A DNA stretch of 64,000 nucleotides from Caldibacillus debilis DSM 16016 (GCF_000383875.1 NZ_KB912917.1:1-64000), one strand, 5' to 3'. Numbered from the stretch's first letter, positions 6,062 to 16,185 are shown. Program-made: numbers and translations. The notes: a model not told the origin generated them from the letters alone.

Positions 6062-8188
6062 TCATGGTTCGTCTTCAACCTTTACCAGGCGCATGCTGTT
6101 TAAAGTGACGATCAACGTGGCTCCCATATCGGCAAATACCGCCAACCACAGCGTTAACCAGCCGGGCGCGATCAGCAGCAAAGCCAATGCCTTGACGCCC
6201 AAAGCGAAGGCGATGTTTTGTTTGATGATTGCCAAGGCCTTGCGGCTCAATCGGATCGTATATGGCAATTTCCTCAAATCGTCGGCCATTAAAACGATAT
6301 CCGCCGTTTCGAGGGCCGTATCTGTCCCGGCTCCTCCCATTGCCACGCCGACGGTCGAAGCCGCAAGGGCCGGCGCGTCGTTCACGCCGTCTCCGACCAT
6401 GGCCACGCTTCGATACTTCTCGCGAAGCGCCTTGATGAAATTCAATTTGTCTTCCGGAAGCAAATCGGCCTTTATATCGGAAACCCCGGCTTCTTTTCCG
6501 GCCGCTTCCGCGGTCCGCCGGTTATCCCCCGTCAGCATGACCGTTTTTTTGATGCCTACCCGATGAAGTTTTCGAATCGCTTCCTTGGAAGAATCTCTTA
6601 TTTCGTCTGCCGCGGCGATGACCGTCAGGATTCCTTTTTCCGTTCCCAGCGCCATGACCGTTTTCCCTTGGGTTTGCAGGGCTGCAATTTGTTCTTTGAT
6701 TTCCGCCGGGATGCCGTTCGGAAGAAGCTCTTCAAAAAGCCCCGGACTTCCGACATAATAGATTTCCTTCTTTACTTCGGCTTTCACGCCCTTGCCCGTA
6801 ATGGATTGGAATCCTTCAACCGGTTCATCATGAAAAGGCAACCCGTCTTCTTCCGCCTTTCTTACGATCGCTTTGGCAAGCGGATGCTGTGAATTTTTTT
6901 CAATGGCGGCCGCAATGGCCAGCCCTTCCCTTTCATCCCCGCCGTAAGTGACCACATCGGTGACTGAAGGAACGCCCTTCGTTAATGTCCCCGTTTTATC
7001 GAAAGCGACCACTTCCAAGTTTCCCGCTTCTTCCAAATAGATGCCGCCTTTAATCAACACCCCGTTTTTCGCGGCATTTCCAATAGCGGTTACGATCGCG
7101 ACAGGCGTGGAAATGACCAGGGCGCACGGACAACCGACGATTAACAGGGCCAGCCCCCGATAAATCCACTCGCTCCAATCAGCGCCCAACCATAATGGCG
7201 GAAAAACAGACAGCAAGAGGGCAAAAATGATAATGGCCGGTGTATAGTATTTGGCAAAGCGGTCCACAAACGCTTGAGAGGGGGCGCGCCCTGCTTGCGC
7301 TTCTTCCACCAAATGGATGATTTTCGCAAGGGTCGTATCCTCCGCACGCTTTGTGACCTTTACTTCCAATAGCCCTTCTTCATTCAATGTGCCCGCAAAA
7401 ACCTCATCGCCAACCGTTTTGGTTACCGGAACGCTTTCGCCTGTTATCGCAGCCTGATTTAACGCAGAGGTCCCCTTGATGACGATTCCATCCATCGCCA
7501 ATTTCTGGCCGGGTTTCACGATCATAATATCCCCGATTTGAATTTCGTCGACGGGGACCATCATTTCTTCATTTCCGCGGCGAACCCAAGCTTCCTTTGG
7601 CGCGATTTCCATCAACGATTCAATGGATTGGCGGGCCTTGTCCATGGAATAACGCTCCAGGGTTTCACTGATGGCGAAGAGAATAACAACCGCCGCACCT
7701 TCTCCCCATTCCCCGATCGCCGCGGCTCCTAAAACCGCCACAGTCATCAGCGTATTCATATCAAAATTCAATCGGACGAAGTTCCTGAAACCTTTCATAA
7801 ATAGCGAATACCCGCCAATGATGATGGACAGCGCGTACCCCGTCGACGCAAAGAGATGCCCTTCCCCGTACTGTTTTCCGAAAAGCCAGCTGATCGCCAG
7901 CAAAATGGCGGAAATGCACACCTTCATGTTTTCTTTCTGTTTCCAAAAAGGTTCGCGCTTGACTGCTTTTTCTTCTTCCTCGAGAACTTTCAGATTTTCA
8001 AAAGCCCCCGCTTTTTCCAATTCTTCGATGGTGGCCGCACCCCAAACGGTAATTTTGGATGCGCCAAAGTTTACTTTGGCATCTTGTACACCCGGCAACG
8101 CTTTTACGTTATTTTCAAACTTTGCCGCACAGTTCGCGCAAGACAACCCCCGGACCCGGTAGGTTTTCGCTTCCCGCTGCTCAGACAT
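6062..8188 (-). CDS. cadA: Cadmium/zinc/cobalt-exporting P1B-type ATPase CadA
   Basis: A 708-residue heavy-metal pump. Order of elements: N-terminal HMA metal-binding domain with CANC (about residues 17-20); membrane segments; actuator loop (ITGESVPV); the CPC ion-binding motif in membrane helix 6 (GCPCALVIS); phosphorylation site DKTGTLT; the SQHPLAKAI nucleotide-binding loop; and the hinge [10 protein letters not shown]. It ejects Cd(II), Zn(II) and related ions using ATP. The start at 8188 overlaps the last 8 nt of cadC (ATGTCTGA) and has GAGGGAAAGG upstream, so the two are translationally coupled. It is controlled by CadC through the operators at 8568-8627. Confidence 0.95.
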   Translation of the reverse strand: MSEQREAKTYRVRGLSCANCAAKFENNVKALPGVQDAKVNFGASKITVWGAATIEELEKAGAFENLKVLEEEEKAVKREPFWKQKENMKVCISAILLAISWLFGKQYGEGHLFASTGYALSIIIGGYSLFMKGFRNFVRLNFDMNTLMTVAVLGAAAIGEWGEGAAVVILFAISETLERYSMDKARQSIESLMEIAPKEAWVRRGNEEMMVPVDEIQIGDIMIVKPGQKLAMDGIVIKGTSALNQAAITGESVPVTKTVGDEVFAGTLNEEGLLEVKVTKRAEDTTLAKIIHLVEEAQAGRAPSQAFVDRFAKYYTPAIIIFALLLSVFPPLWLGADWSEWIYRGLALLIVGCPCALVISTPVAIVTAIGNAAKNGVLIKGGIYLEEAGNLEVVAFDKTGTLTKGVPSVTDVVTYGGDEREGLAIAAAIEKNSQHPLAKAIVRKAEEDGLPFHDEPVEGFQSITGKGVKAEVKKEIYYVGSPGLFEELLPNGIPAEIKEQIAALQTQGKTVMALGTEKGILTVIAAADEIRDSSKEAIRKLHRVGIKKTVMLTGDNRRTAEAAGKEAGVSDIKADLLPEDKLNFIKALREKYRSVAMVGDGVNDAPALAASTVGVAMGGAGTDTALETADIVLMADDLRKLPYTIRLSRKALAIIKQNIAFALGVKALALLLIAPGWLTLWLAVFADMGATLIVTLNSMRLVKVEDEP

Positions 8189-8549
8189 GGGCCTTTCCCT
8201 CTTTCTCATGGGATGACGCAATCATGATCAACTGTTTCATGTGGACATCATCCAGGGAATAAAACACCAGCTTTCCCTCTTTTCGATATTTGACGGCCCC
8301 CTGTTTATAAAGGGTCCGCAAATGATGGGAGGCGGTTGCCACGGTGGTCCCGATGATATTGGCAATATCGCATACGCATAGCTCTTCCTCTTGGCAAAGG
8401 GAATAAACGATTTTTGCCCGATTTTCATCGGCAAGGGTTTTAAACAGCCGGGCAACGCCGGACAGATCTTCTTTTTGCAATTTTCCTCGGATCCGGTAGA
8501 CTTTTTCTTCGTTATAACAATAAATTTCGCATGTATCATCCCTCCGCAA
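8181..8549 (-). CDS. cadC: CadC, ArsR-family metal-responsive repressor
   Basis: A 122-residue winged-helix repressor close to staphylococcal CadC. Metal ligands are visible: Cys7 (DDTC) and Cys11 in the N-terminal arm and the ELCVCD pair on the alpha-3 helix. The recognition region contains [10 protein letters not shown]. Metal binding releases the operator and opens cadCA. The start codon is TTG at 8549, supported by GGGGGG 8 bp upstream and by alignment of the N-terminal arm with known CadC. A later ATG would lose Cys7. Two operator copies lie just upstream. Confidence 0.93.
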   Translation of the reverse strand: MRRDDTCEIYCYNEEKVYRIRGKLQKEDLSGVARLFKTLADENRAKIVYSLCQEEELCVCDIANIIGTTVATASHHLRTLYKQGAVKYRKEGKLVFYSLDDVHMKQLIMIASSHEKEGKAHV

Positions 8550-8567
8550 TCCACGGTCCCCCCATCT

Positions 8568-8627
8568 TATTCAAATTTCCGTTTGAATATATTGTACCTC
8601 ATTTTTATTCAAACGGAAATTTGAATA
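8568..8627. promoter_or_regulatory. Duplicated CadC operator (cadO) at the cadCA promoter
   Basis: Two 22-bp dyads, each TATTCAAA-N6-TTTGAATA, lie at 8568-8589 and 8606-8627. Their spacers are exact reverse complements (TTTCCG and CGGAAA), so the whole 22-mer is repeated in perfect inverted orientation with 16 bp between. The intervening DNA on the reverse strand contains TACAAT, the likely -10 box, so both operators flank it. The half-site matches the known cadO sequence. The DNA could also form a 22-bp hairpin. Confidence 0.85.
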
Positions 8628-8639
8628 ATAAAAAAAGGA

Positions 8640-9018
8640 ACGAAACCGTCCCTCGCCAAAGCATCGGGCGTCCGGCAGCGGCGGCCCGGTTCCGACTCCG
8701 GAGGATCCGCCGTCGGGAAAGAATCGCGGAACCCTTTAATTTCCGGCGGCCATTGCCGGGCCGAAGACCATTCGCCAGCATTTCTTTTGGGTATGTCCCC
8801 GTTCTTGGGCATTTCTTCGGCGCCCCGAAATTGCACCCTTTTTCCCCCTTCCGTCGGCACATGCGCATCCCGGCCGCCTGCGGAAATGGTTTGAAACGAT
8901 CCGCCCTTCCCTTCCCCTTGATAACAGCCTTTTCGGTGCCTGCCCGGAAGCGGGCAGGGAAAATTCATGAGCTTTGGATGATTTGATCGACCTTCTCCTT
9001 CCGTTCGGAAGGCGGCGG
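8640..9018. other. Intergenic stretch, no gene seen
   Basis: About 380 bp between the cad operator and the next reverse-strand gene. Open frames here lack ribosome sites and family resemblance. A CCTGCCCG/CGGGCAGG hairpin at 8939-8958 is the only structure noted. Confidence 0.5.
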
Positions 9019-9441
9019 CTAATCCTGGGAAAGATATTTAAACCTTGACACATCATCGTCCTTTATTCCCTGCTTGTTCAGCAGCGCCCGAACGTATCTG
9101 TCCGGATTTGCGATCCGTAAAAAATCTATATTCCAGTCGCAATGGGCTTGTGCGACATGCGCCAATAAATCATCCGCCAACCCGGATACGTCATGACGGG
9201 ACAGGTTTAAACCCTGCAAATCTTGATTGGAGACAAACTGAACCTTTATAAAGTTTTCTCTTGGTTCGAAAAATTTTTTATCCGCTTCATCGAGCCAAGG
9301 GTAGTCGGCGAGGGTGCCCGGTCGCTTTTGATCCGAAATGATCAAATAATTTGTACTTTCCGTGTCAGGGATTTCAATCTTCCAAATTTCAAGGGCATTC
9401 GATTTGAACATCCTTCGAATGATCATCTTTCCTGATCCCAT
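9019..9441 (-). CDS. Hypothetical protein, possibly truncated
   Basis: About 140 residues from ATG 9441 (alternatives at 9426 and 9411). The sequence from KSNALEIWKIEIPDTES onward has a normal, mixed amino acid composition with many Asp/Asn and aromatic residues and no membrane segment. It is less GC-rich than its neighbours. No family is recognised. No start has a convincing SD, so the gene may have lost its 5' end or be a fragment of a larger gene. It stands alone, without a visible promoter or terminator. Confidence 0.45.
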   Translation of the reverse strand: MGSGKMIIRRMFKSNALEIWKIEIPDTESTNYLIISDQKRPGTLADYPWLDEADKKFFEPRENFIKVQFVSNQDLQGLNLSRHDVSGLADDLLAHVAQAHCDWNIDFLRIANPDRYVRALLNKQGIKDDDVSRFKYLSQD

Positions 9442-9792
9442 CCTTCTATTATTGTCAGCGGACATTCCTGAGCATGAAATATGTTTCGGCACGGACCCAT
9501 TCAAAAGATTTCTGAGGAATCTCGGGATTTGAAGGATCCTTCGGCGGGCGCAAGTACAAAAAAGGTTCAGGGCAAGAGACACAATCGGCGGCCTTTTGAT
9601 GCCGCGCTTTCAGACAAAGGAAGATATGCGCCGGCGGCCATTTTTTCTTCCTGGTCCGCTCCTTCCTTTTCCCTCAAGCCTGAAAGGGGCGCTGGCCCGA
9701 GCGCCGGTCAGCCGCTTCCTTCCGACATCCCTGGAAAGGCCTGTTCATTTAAACGGGTGACCTTCACCCTGCGGACAATTTTAGGGATGTAT
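9442..9792. other. Intergenic stretch, no gene seen
   Basis: The long forward open frame through here continues antisense to lplJ and has no ribosome site; it is not a gene. No repeat or promoter was recognised. Confidence 0.45.
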
Positions 9793-9827
9793 AAAAAATG
9801 GGTTCCAGACGAATGCCTGAAACCCAT
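9793..9827 (-). terminator. Terminator of lplJ
   Basis: Reverse-strand ATGGGTT (9827-9821) pairs with AACCCAT (9804-9798), with additional pairing CAGGC/GTCTG-like inside, followed by six T. It lies 50 bp after the lplJ stop. Confidence 0.7.
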
Positions 9828-9876
9828 GCTGCCGACAGCCTGCGCCGCCGGACGGCGGCTGCAAGAAGCCTTTCCC

Positions 9877-10866
9877 TCAATAGAGAAAGGCGAAGAATTC
9901 TTCCCTTTCGATATTTCCGAAATAATGTTTCAAGTCCACATCCTTCAAAGCTTCGGCCATGGCCTCTCTGTCGTAGCGGACGCCGGTCAGCCTCTTTTCG
10001 ATGTCGGCCACATCGCCGACGCCGAAGAAATCGCCGTAGATTTTGCAGTTTTGGATGATCCCCTTGTCCACTTCGAGGCGGACGTCGATCGAACCGATCG
10101 GGAAACGTTTGGAATGCTGGATATTGAATTTCGGGGATTTTCCGTAGTTCCATTCCCATTTCTGATAGCGGTTCCTGGAAATTTCGTCGATCTTTTCCCA
10201 ATCCTTTTCCGTCAGCACGTATTCGGGAATCTTTTCCTCCCCTTCAAAAATGTTTTTCAGGAGGAAGGAACGGAACTCCTCAATCGTCATCGGTTCCGGC
10301 AAAAATTCGGAAATGTTGGCGACGCGGCTCCGGACCGATTTGATCCCCTTCGACTCGATTTTTTCCTTTTTCACCTTCAGCGCTTTGGCCACATTTTCCA
10401 GTTCCGTATTCAGCAGGAGGGTCCCGTGGCTGAACATCCTTCCGCCGGTGGAAAATTGGGCGTTTCCGGAAACTTTTCTGCCCTCGACGACGATATCATT
10501 CCGCCCTTGCAATTCCGCCTTCACCCCGAGTTTGTTCAGGGCTCGGATGACCGGTTCGGTGAATTTCCGGAAATTGTGGAAGCTGTCCCCGTCGTCCTTC
10601 GTGATGAAGCTGAAGTTCAAATTCCCCAGATCGTGATAGACGGCCCCTCCGCCGGACAGCCTGCGGACGACAATGATATCGTTTTTTTCCACATAATCCG
10701 TATTGATTTCTTCGATGGTGTTCTGATTGCGCCCGATGATGATCGAAGGGCGGTTGATGTAAAAGAGCAAATAGGTTTCATTGATGTCCAAATGCTTTAA
10801 GGCGTATTCCTCGATGGCCAGATTGATCCTCGGATCGGTGATTCCTTTGTTGTCGATAAACAGCAT
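9877..10866 (-). CDS. lplJ: Lipoate-protein ligase LplJ
   Basis: A 329-residue lipoate ligase, nearly the same length as B. subtilis LplJ (331). It activates free lipoate with ATP and attaches it to the lysine of E2/GcvH domains. Signature segments are RRLSGGGAVYHD (about residue 70), the GRNDI and GRKVSGNAQ loop with the catalytic lysine (about 135), and the C-terminal accessory domain (RFPIGSIDVRLEVDKG). The start at 10866 has GGAAGGAG upstream; an earlier in-frame ATG lacks one. It follows yhfI by 17 bp in one operon, as in B. subtilis yhfI-yhfJ. Confidence 0.92.
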   Translation of the reverse strand: MLFIDNKGITDPRINLAIEEYALKHLDINETYLLFYINRPSIIIGRNQNTIEEINTDYVEKNDIIVVRRLSGGGAVYHDLGNLNFSFITKDDGDSFHNFRKFTEPVIRALNKLGVKAELQGRNDIVVEGRKVSGNAQFSTGGRMFSHGTLLLNTELENVAKALKVKKEKIESKGIKSVRSRVANISEFLPEPMTIEEFRSFLLKNIFEGEEKIPEYVLTEKDWEKIDEISRNRYQKWEWNYGKSPKFNIQHSKRFPIGSIDVRLEVDKGIIQNCKIYGDFFGVGDVADIEKRLTGVRYDREAMAEALKDVDLKHYFGNIEREEFFAFLY

Positions 10867-10883
10867 CTTCTTTCTCCTTCCCC

Positions 10884-11621
10884 TCAACCTTTTTTCCAAA
10901 TAAGTCCCGATTTGGCCAATTGAACGGGGCCGTTAAAGTATTTCTTCGCTTCTTCCGCCAGCTGTTCCACATCGCCGAAATGGGGAAGATGGGTCAGCAT
11001 CAGTTCCTTCACCCCGGCTTTTTCCGCGAGGGTGCCCGCTTCCCTGCTGTTCATATGGCCGGCCGCCTTCCCGTCCATATGCTCATAAAAATTGCATTCG
11101 CACAGGAACAAATCCGCCCCCTTGGCCAGGTCGGCAAATTCTTCCTTATAGGCGCTGTCGGCGGTGTAGGCGAAGACTTCCCCGTCGGCTTCGATGCGGA
11201 AGGCGAAACACGGAACGGGATGGATCGTTTCCAGCATGGCGATCGAAAAGGGACCGATACGAAGTTCTTGTCCTTTTTCATAGGCGACGCCCGTCGTCGC
11301 CCCTTTCCATGTCAGTTTGGCGAAACCGTCCGGATCCAGCGTATGCCCGTAGATCGGCAAATTTTTATCGGTGCCTGTGACCAGGTTTTGGATTTGGATC
11401 GCATACTGCAGCACGCCGATATCCGCCACATGATCGGCATGGTAATGGGAGATGAGCACTGCGTCCAGATCCATTGGAGCGGTGTACTGCTGCAGTTTGG
11501 AAAGGACGCCGCTTCCGCAATCGAGAAGCAGTTTAAACCCCTTGTGCTCCAGCAGGTACCCCGTGCTTGCCTCATTCGCCTTCGGGTACCCTCCCCAGCA
11601 GCCAATGACCGTCAATTGCAA
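10884..11621 (-). CDS. yhfI: Metallo-beta-lactamase-fold hydrolase YhfI
   Basis: A 245-residue MBL-fold protein of the RNase Z-like class. It opens LQLTVIGCWGGYPKANEAST, has the metal motif SHYHADHVAD (HxHxDH) at about residue 60, a later Asp (YTADSAY) and LTHLPHFGD near the end. B. subtilis YhfI occupies the same place before lplJ. The start is TTG at 11621, 5-6 bp after GGGGGGAAG, which also fits the family N-terminus; another TTG 15 nt upstream is less likely. Substrate not known; phosphodiester or ester hydrolysis is inferred from the fold. Confidence 0.85.
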   Translation of the reverse strand: MQLTVIGCWGGYPKANEASTGYLLEHKGFKLLLDCGSGVLSKLQQYTAPMDLDAVLISHYHADHVADIGVLQYAIQIQNLVTGTDKNLPIYGHTLDPDGFAKLTWKGATTGVAYEKGQELRIGPFSIAMLETIHPVPCFAFRIEADGEVFAYTADSAYKEEFADLAKGADLFLCECNFYEHMDGKAAGHMNSREAGTLAEKAGVKELMLTHLPHFGDVEQLAEEAKKYFNGPVQLAKSGLIWKKG

Positions 11622-11795
11622 GATACTTCCCCCCAACCATTTGAATTAAGGACGGTACATCATTTTTACTATACTCTAATTATTAAAATTTTGCATCTTT
11701 CTTTACTTTTGTAGTAATACAGTGTAGAAATTTTTTGATTGTTATAATACAATAGAGGTAAGAAACGGATATTGCCCTTAAGGAGGAGAGGCGCC

Positions 11796-11933
11796 ATGTT
11801 GATTAGCATCGTGGAGTTTTTCCGGAACCTGCCGGCAAAAACATGCGCCGGCTGCGGAAAGGAGATCGAAGAACAACATGAGTGTTACGTCGATCTTTGC
11901 CACCAATGCATGGGAATGACCGAACGGGATTAA
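11796..11933 (+). CDS. yhfH: YhfH-family small zinc-ribbon-like protein
   Basis: A 45-residue gene beginning MLISIVEFFRNLP. It carries CAGC (residues 17-20) and a second cysteine group (C30, and C35-x2-C38), consistent with one bound zinc. A perfect AAGGAGGAG lies just before the ATG. It is divergent from yhfI, exactly as in the B. subtilis yhfH-yhfI-yhfJ cluster. Function is unknown. Confidence 0.82.
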   Translation: MLISIVEFFRNLPAKTCAGCGKEIEEQHECYVDLCHQCMGMTERD

Positions 11934-12161
11934 ATGGATGCCTTCGCCATACGACCGCCGCAAGCGGCTGTTCAGGCCCGCCGGATGGAGATCCGCCCGC
12001 CCGTTGAAGGGCAGGCCGAACCATCCGCCCGGCCTGTTTTTTTTGAAAGTTACGACGGAATCATGCAATTTTTAACAATCTTTGAACTTCAAGGGGGCGG
12101 CCGCCCGCAGAAGGAAATATGTGATAGAATGGAAGTATCAGCGAATTTTGGAGGGATATGC

Positions 12162-13214
12162 ATGAAAGCTGCCGTATGGCATCAAGCGAAAGACATCCGT
12201 GTCGAAGAGGTGCAAGAACCGAAAGCGGGAAAAGGACAAGTAAAAATAAAAGTGAAGTGGGCGGGGATCTGCGGGAGCGATCTTCACGAATACGCCGCAG
12301 GGCCGATCTTCGTGCCTGTCCATGAACCCCATCCCGTCAGCAAAGACATGGCGCCCATCATTATGGGTCATGAGTTCAGCGGCGAAGTGGTCGAAGTCGG
12401 CGAAGGAGTCACGAAGGTTCAAGTGGGGGACCCGGTCGTCGTGGAACCGATCCTCCGCTGCGGCGAATGTCCGGCATGTAAAAGCGGGAAGTATAATCTT
12501 TGCGAGAAATTAGGTTTCCACGGCCTGTCCGGAGGAGGCGGCGGTTTTTCCGAATATACGGTTGTCGATGAAGTCATGGTCCACAAAATGCCGGAAGGGC
12601 TCTCCTACGAACAAGGCGCCCTCGTCGAACCGGCGGCCGTTGCCCTGCATGCCGTCCGGGTAAGCAAATTCAAAGCGGGGGACAAAGCCGCGGTTTTTGG
12701 AACCGGACCGATCGGCCTCCTGTTGATCGAGGCGTTAAAAGCGGCCGGCGCTTCGGAAATCTATGCGATTGAAGTTTCCAAAGAGCGGCTGAAAAAAGCG
12801 GAAGAACTCGGTGCGACCGCCGTCATCAATCCGATGGAAACGGATCCCGTTGAAACCCTCGTCAAATTCACGGGCGGCGGCGTCGACGTCGCTTTCGAAG
12901 TGACGGGAGTCCCCGCCGTATTGCAACAGGCGATCGACAGCACCGCCTTTGAAGGGGAAACGGTAATCGTAAGCATTTGGGAAAAACCCGCGAATATCCT
13001 GCCGAACAACGTCGTTTTAAAAGAAAGGAACGTCAAAGGGACGATCGCCTACCGGGATATTTTCCCGGCGGTTATGGAACTGATGAAACGGGGCTATTTC
13101 CAAGCGGAAAAACTGGTCACAAAACGCATCGCTCTCGATCAAATCGTAACGGAAGGCTTTGAAGCGCTGCTGAAAGAAAAAAACCAGGTCAAGATCTTGG
13201 TCAAGCCGGAATAA
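12162..13214 (+). CDS. bdhA: (R,R)-2,3-butanediol dehydrogenase / acetoin reductase
   Basis: A 350-residue zinc-dependent medium-chain dehydrogenase. Catalytic zinc ligands are in CGSDLHEY (about 37) and GHEFSGEVVEVGEG (about 70). The structural zinc cluster is CGECPACKSGKYNLC. The NAD-binding turn is FGTGPIGLLLIEA (about 180). Closest known type is BdhA, which interconverts acetoin and 2,3-butanediol during overflow or oxygen-limited metabolism. GGAGGG at 12150-12155 sets the start at 12162; the open frame upstream is not coding. It is a monocistronic unit closed by a terminator. Confidence 0.9.
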   Translation: MKAAVWHQAKDIRVEEVQEPKAGKGQVKIKVKWAGICGSDLHEYAAGPIFVPVHEPHPVSKDMAPIIMGHEFSGEVVEVGEGVTKVQVGDPVVVEPILRCGECPACKSGKYNLCEKLGFHGLSGGGGGFSEYTVVDEVMVHKMPEGLSYEQGALVEPAAVALHAVRVSKFKAGDKAAVFGTGPIGLLLIEALKAAGASEIYAIEVSKERLKKAEELGATAVINPMETDPVETLVKFTGGGVDVAFEVTGVPAVLQQAIDSTAFEGETVIVSIWEKPANILPNNVVLKERNVKGTIAYRDIFPAVMELMKRGYFQAEKLVTKRIALDQIVTEGFEALLKEKNQVKILVKPE

Positions 13215-13225
13215 CCGGATCGGAC

Positions 13226-13260
13226 AGGGATGAACCGGAAGGTTCATCCCTTTTTATTTT
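13226..13260 (+). terminator. Terminator of bdhA
   Basis: AGGGATGAACC (13226-13236) pairs perfectly with GGTTCATCCCT (13241-13251), followed by TTTTATTTT. Confidence 0.9.
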
Positions 13261-13511
13261 GGCGAATTTTTCTGGCGAATTTTTCATTGGGAAATCCTTT
13301 TTCAATGCGGCAGCCGCAGGGCGATGCCCGGATGGAACGGGATCCGGCGGATTCATTCGGCATAAGGCAAGTTTTTCTTCCCTTCAAAAGCATCCGGGCT
13401 TTAATATGCGAGGGCCGCCGTTGCATGGCCCGCAAGCAGGCCCGCTTCGGCAAAAACCGGTTGAATGGCCCGAAAAGAATGAGGCCGCCGCAATAATTCC
13501 CGATCGGCGAG
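13261..13511. other. Intergenic stretch with a 13-bp tandem repeat
   Basis: GGCGAATTTTTC is repeated at 13261 and 13274. No gene is supported. Confidence 0.5.
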
Positions 13512-13547
13512 GAAAAAACAAAAAGGCGGAAAAACTTTCTCCGCCTT
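13512..13547 (-). terminator. Terminator of hemEHY
   Basis: Reverse-strand AAGGCGGA pairs with TCCGCCTT and is followed by TTTGTTTTTTC. It lies about 190 bp beyond the hemY stop. Confidence 0.7.
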
Positions 13548-13734
13548 CTTGCTTTACGAAAAAATTTCGCTCTCTTTCAGAGTGAAAAAAGAATAGGCAT
13601 CCAGTCCATAACGGGGGAATTGCGGGGCCTTTTCCGCGAAAAAGCCAGGGAAACGGGATTGGGCGCGGAACCCCCGATATCGGCCTTTTACGCGGCATCC
13701 GAACATCATGCGGCCTTTCCGGCGGCTTCCCCGA

Positions 13735-15156
13735 TCATCCGCGGAAGGACCGGATAACTTTTTCCGCCGCTTCCTCCCCTTGGCGGATGCAATCGGGGAT
13801 CCCCAATCCCCGGTAGGAGCTTCCCGCCAGGTAAACGTTGGGCAAATGGATTTCCATTTCCCTTTCGATCTTGGCCAGCCGCTCCTTATGGCCGACCGTA
13901 TATTGGGGCATTGCGTCCTTCCACCGGGTAACGACGGAAAATTCCGGTTTGGCAGGCAGATCCATCACCTGGCGCAAATCATCCAGGACGAGGCGGACGA
14001 TCGTTTCATCGTCCAGATCGACGATCTCTTCGTCCCCCGGACGGCCGACATAGCACCGGAGCAATGCTTTTCCTTTCGGCGCCGTATGGGGCCATTTTTT
14101 GTGCGCCCAGGTGCAGGCCGTGATCGATTGGACATTTCTCCGGGAAATGACGAAACCGGTGCCGGTGCCGATCGGCCCGATGTCCCTCTCGGAAAAGGCG
14201 AGGGCGATCGTCGCCACGGACGTCGACGGGACCGATTGGAGCGGGGCGAAGAAATCGTATTCTTTCAGCAGCATGGGGACGGCGGAATGGGGAACGGCCA
14301 GCACGATCGAATCGGCAACAAATCTCTCCCCGTCGTTTAAAAACACCTCGTACCGGCCGTCTCCCGCCGCGATTTTTACCACCCTTACGCCCTTGAACAC
14401 GGTGCCGTCCATCAATCTTCTTTCGATCGCTTCCGTGAAGGATTGCAAACCGGTGGTAAAGGTGAAAAACTGCCCTTCCTTTTTCCCCTCTTCCTTCTCC
14501 GGTTTTTCCGGCCTTTTCGCGCCGCCCCGAAACATGCCCCTGATCAAACTCCCGTATTTCTGTTCCACATCGTAAAAATGGGGAAAAGTGGCCATTAAAC
14601 TCAGCTGGTCGATGTCTCCCGCGTAAATCCCGGACAAGAGCGGTTCGATCAGGTTATCCACGACCTCGTCGCCGAGCCTTCTCCGGAAAAACGCCCCCAG
14701 CGACTGATCCTTTTCCATCTTTGACCGCGGCAAAACCAAATCCAGGGAAGCGCGAAGTTTCCCGGTAATGGAAAACAGGCGGGTGGTCAAGAAAGGCCAT
14801 AATCTGGTCGGAACGCCCATCACAGTTCCTTCCGGCACCGGATATAGCCGGCCGTCAACGAGCACGTAGGAACGGCCCGTGGCATTCCGCACGATCCGGT
14901 CGCCCATGCCCACCTCTTCCGCCAGTTTTATCGCCGCGGGTTTTCGCGCCAAAATGGAGTCCGGCCCCTTTTCAATGACAAACCCGTCCCCGGTGACCAG
15001 GGTTTGCAGCTTGCCTCCCAGCCGGTGGCTGGATTCGAACAGGAGGCATTCGAAAGGCAAATTTTTCTCCCGGATTTCCTTTTGCAGATAATAAGCCGCG
15101 GTGAGCCCCGCAATTCCTCCTCCGATGACAGCAACCCTCTTTTTTATTCCATCCAT
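13735..15156 (-). CDS. hemY: Coproporphyrinogen III oxidase (HemY/CgoX type)
   Basis: A 473-residue FAD enzyme. The N-terminal dinucleotide motif is VAVIGGGIAGLTAAYYL (residues 8-24), followed by SSHRLGGKLQT. The C-terminal FAD contact is VYLAGSSYRGLGIPDCI. In Gram-positive bacteria this enzyme oxidises coproporphyrinogen III to coproporphyrin III, next to HemH in the pathway. The start at 15156 follows GAAGAAGG; the upstream frame extension is not conserved. It is the last gene of hemE-hemH-hemY, 83 bp after hemH. Confidence 0.92.
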   Translation of the reverse strand: MDGIKKRVAVIGGGIAGLTAAYYLQKEIREKNLPFECLLFESSHRLGGKLQTLVTGDGFVIEKGPDSILARKPAAIKLAEEVGMGDRIVRNATGRSYVLVDGRLYPVPEGTVMGVPTRLWPFLTTRLFSITGKLRASLDLVLPRSKMEKDQSLGAFFRRRLGDEVVDNLIEPLLSGIYAGDIDQLSLMATFPHFYDVEQKYGSLIRGMFRGGAKRPEKPEKEEGKKEGQFFTFTTGLQSFTEAIERRLMDGTVFKGVRVVKIAAGDGRYEVFLNDGERFVADSIVLAVPHSAVPMLLKEYDFFAPLQSVPSTSVATIALAFSERDIGPIGTGTGFVISRRNVQSITACTWAHKKWPHTAPKGKALLRCYVGRPGDEEIVDLDDETIVRLVLDDLRQVMDLPAKPEFSVVTRWKDAMPQYTVGHKERLAKIEREMEIHLPNVYLAGSSYRGLGIPDCIRQGEEAAEKVIRSFRG

Positions 15157-15239
15157 ACTGTTATCGCCTTCTTCATTTTTTGCTTGCCAGGATAATATGT
15201 TCGGCTTTTTGCGGCCGCCAACGCCCACGCTCCGGCCCC

Positions 15240-16175
15240 TTAGACGGTTTCCAGTTTTTTCAGCAAAACATCGGCGAGGGCTTCTATAAACAAATCGTTG
15301 TCATTGGGCATTTCCGGACGGTAATAGGCGGCCCCGATTTCCTCGGTTACAGCCTTGCATTCCACGTCGTTGTCGTACAAAACTTCCAAATGGTCCGCGA
15401 CAAAGCCCACCGGCAGGTACATGTACGCCTTGTAACCTTTCTTTTGATGCAGCTCCCTCGTCAAGTCCTGCACATCGGGGCCGAGCCACGGTTCCGGCGT
15501 TTGTCCCGCGCTTTGCCAGCCGACGGCGTATTCCTTAATCCCCGCCGCTTCCGCGATCAGCTTCGCCGTTTCCTTCAATTGTTCGGGATAGGGGTCGCCC
15601 TGCTGCAGGATTTTTTCCGGCAGGCTGTGGGCGGAAAAAATGGCGGCATAGGATTGGCGTTCTTCCTCGCTCATTTTCTCCACCGTTTTTTTGACTTGCT
15701 CCGCCCAGTAACGGATGAATTTCGGTTCCTTATACCATTCGTCGATGGTATGGACCTTCATTCCCCCCAGGTTCTGGCAGGCCTTTTGCACCCGTTCGTT
15801 GTAGCTTTTGATGCTGTAGGTGGAATAATGGGGGGCCAAAACGATGCTGACGCCTTCGTCGTATCCCTTTTCCTTCATCTCCTTGACGGCGTCTTCGATG
15901 AAAGGATGGATGTGCTTCAAACCGATAAACAGTTCGAAGGCATAACGGTCCTGGACCTCATTGATCCTTTTGGCCAGCTTTTCCGCCTGGCGTTTCGTAA
16001 TCTCGGAAAGCGGCGAAATTCCGCCAATCGCCCGGTAACGGTTTTTCAAATCCCGGATCTGCTCGTCGCTCGGCCTTCTTCCGTGGCGGATATGGGTGTA
16101 ATACGGTTCGATGTCTTCCTCCCTATAAGGTGTGCCATAGGCCATGACCAAGAGCGCCATTTTTTTCCGTCCCAC
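15240..16175 (-). CDS. hemH: Coproporphyrin III ferrochelatase HemH/CpfC
   Basis: A 311-residue ferrochelatase very close to B. subtilis Hem[21 protein letters not shown] at the start, [14 protein letters not shown] and [15 protein letters not shown], the iron-ligand His in SAHSLPEKI, and the [17 protein letters not shown]-type segment (here [18 protein letters not shown]). It inserts iron into coproporphyrin III. The start is GTG at 16175 with GAGGTG 6 bp upstream, giving VGRKKMALL and matching MSRKKMGLL of B. subtilis; a later ATG (16160) would cut this. Only 10 bp separate it from hemE. Confidence 0.92.
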   Translation of the reverse strand: MGRKKMALLVMAYGTPYREEDIEPYYTHIRHGRRPSDEQIRDLKNRYRAIGGISPLSEITKRQAEKLAKRINEVQDRYAFELFIGLKHIHPFIEDAVKEMKEKGYDEGVSIVLAPHYSTYSIKSYNERVQKACQNLGGMKVHTIDEWYKEPKFIRYWAEQVKKTVEKMSEEERQSYAAIFSAHSLPEKILQQGDPYPEQLKETAKLIAEAAGIKEYAVGWQSAGQTPEPWLGPDVQDLTRELHQKKGYKAYMYLPVGFVADHLEVLYDNDVECKAVTEEIGAAYYRPEMPNDNDLFIEALADVLLKKLETV

Positions 16176-16185
16176 GATGATCACC

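Noticed and set aside
9481-10800. Forward open frame of 439 codons
   Set aside because: Antisense to lplJ, no SD, no family pattern.
11934-12161. N-terminal extension of bdhA
   Set aside because: No similarity to dehydrogenases, and a strong SD lies before ATG 12162.
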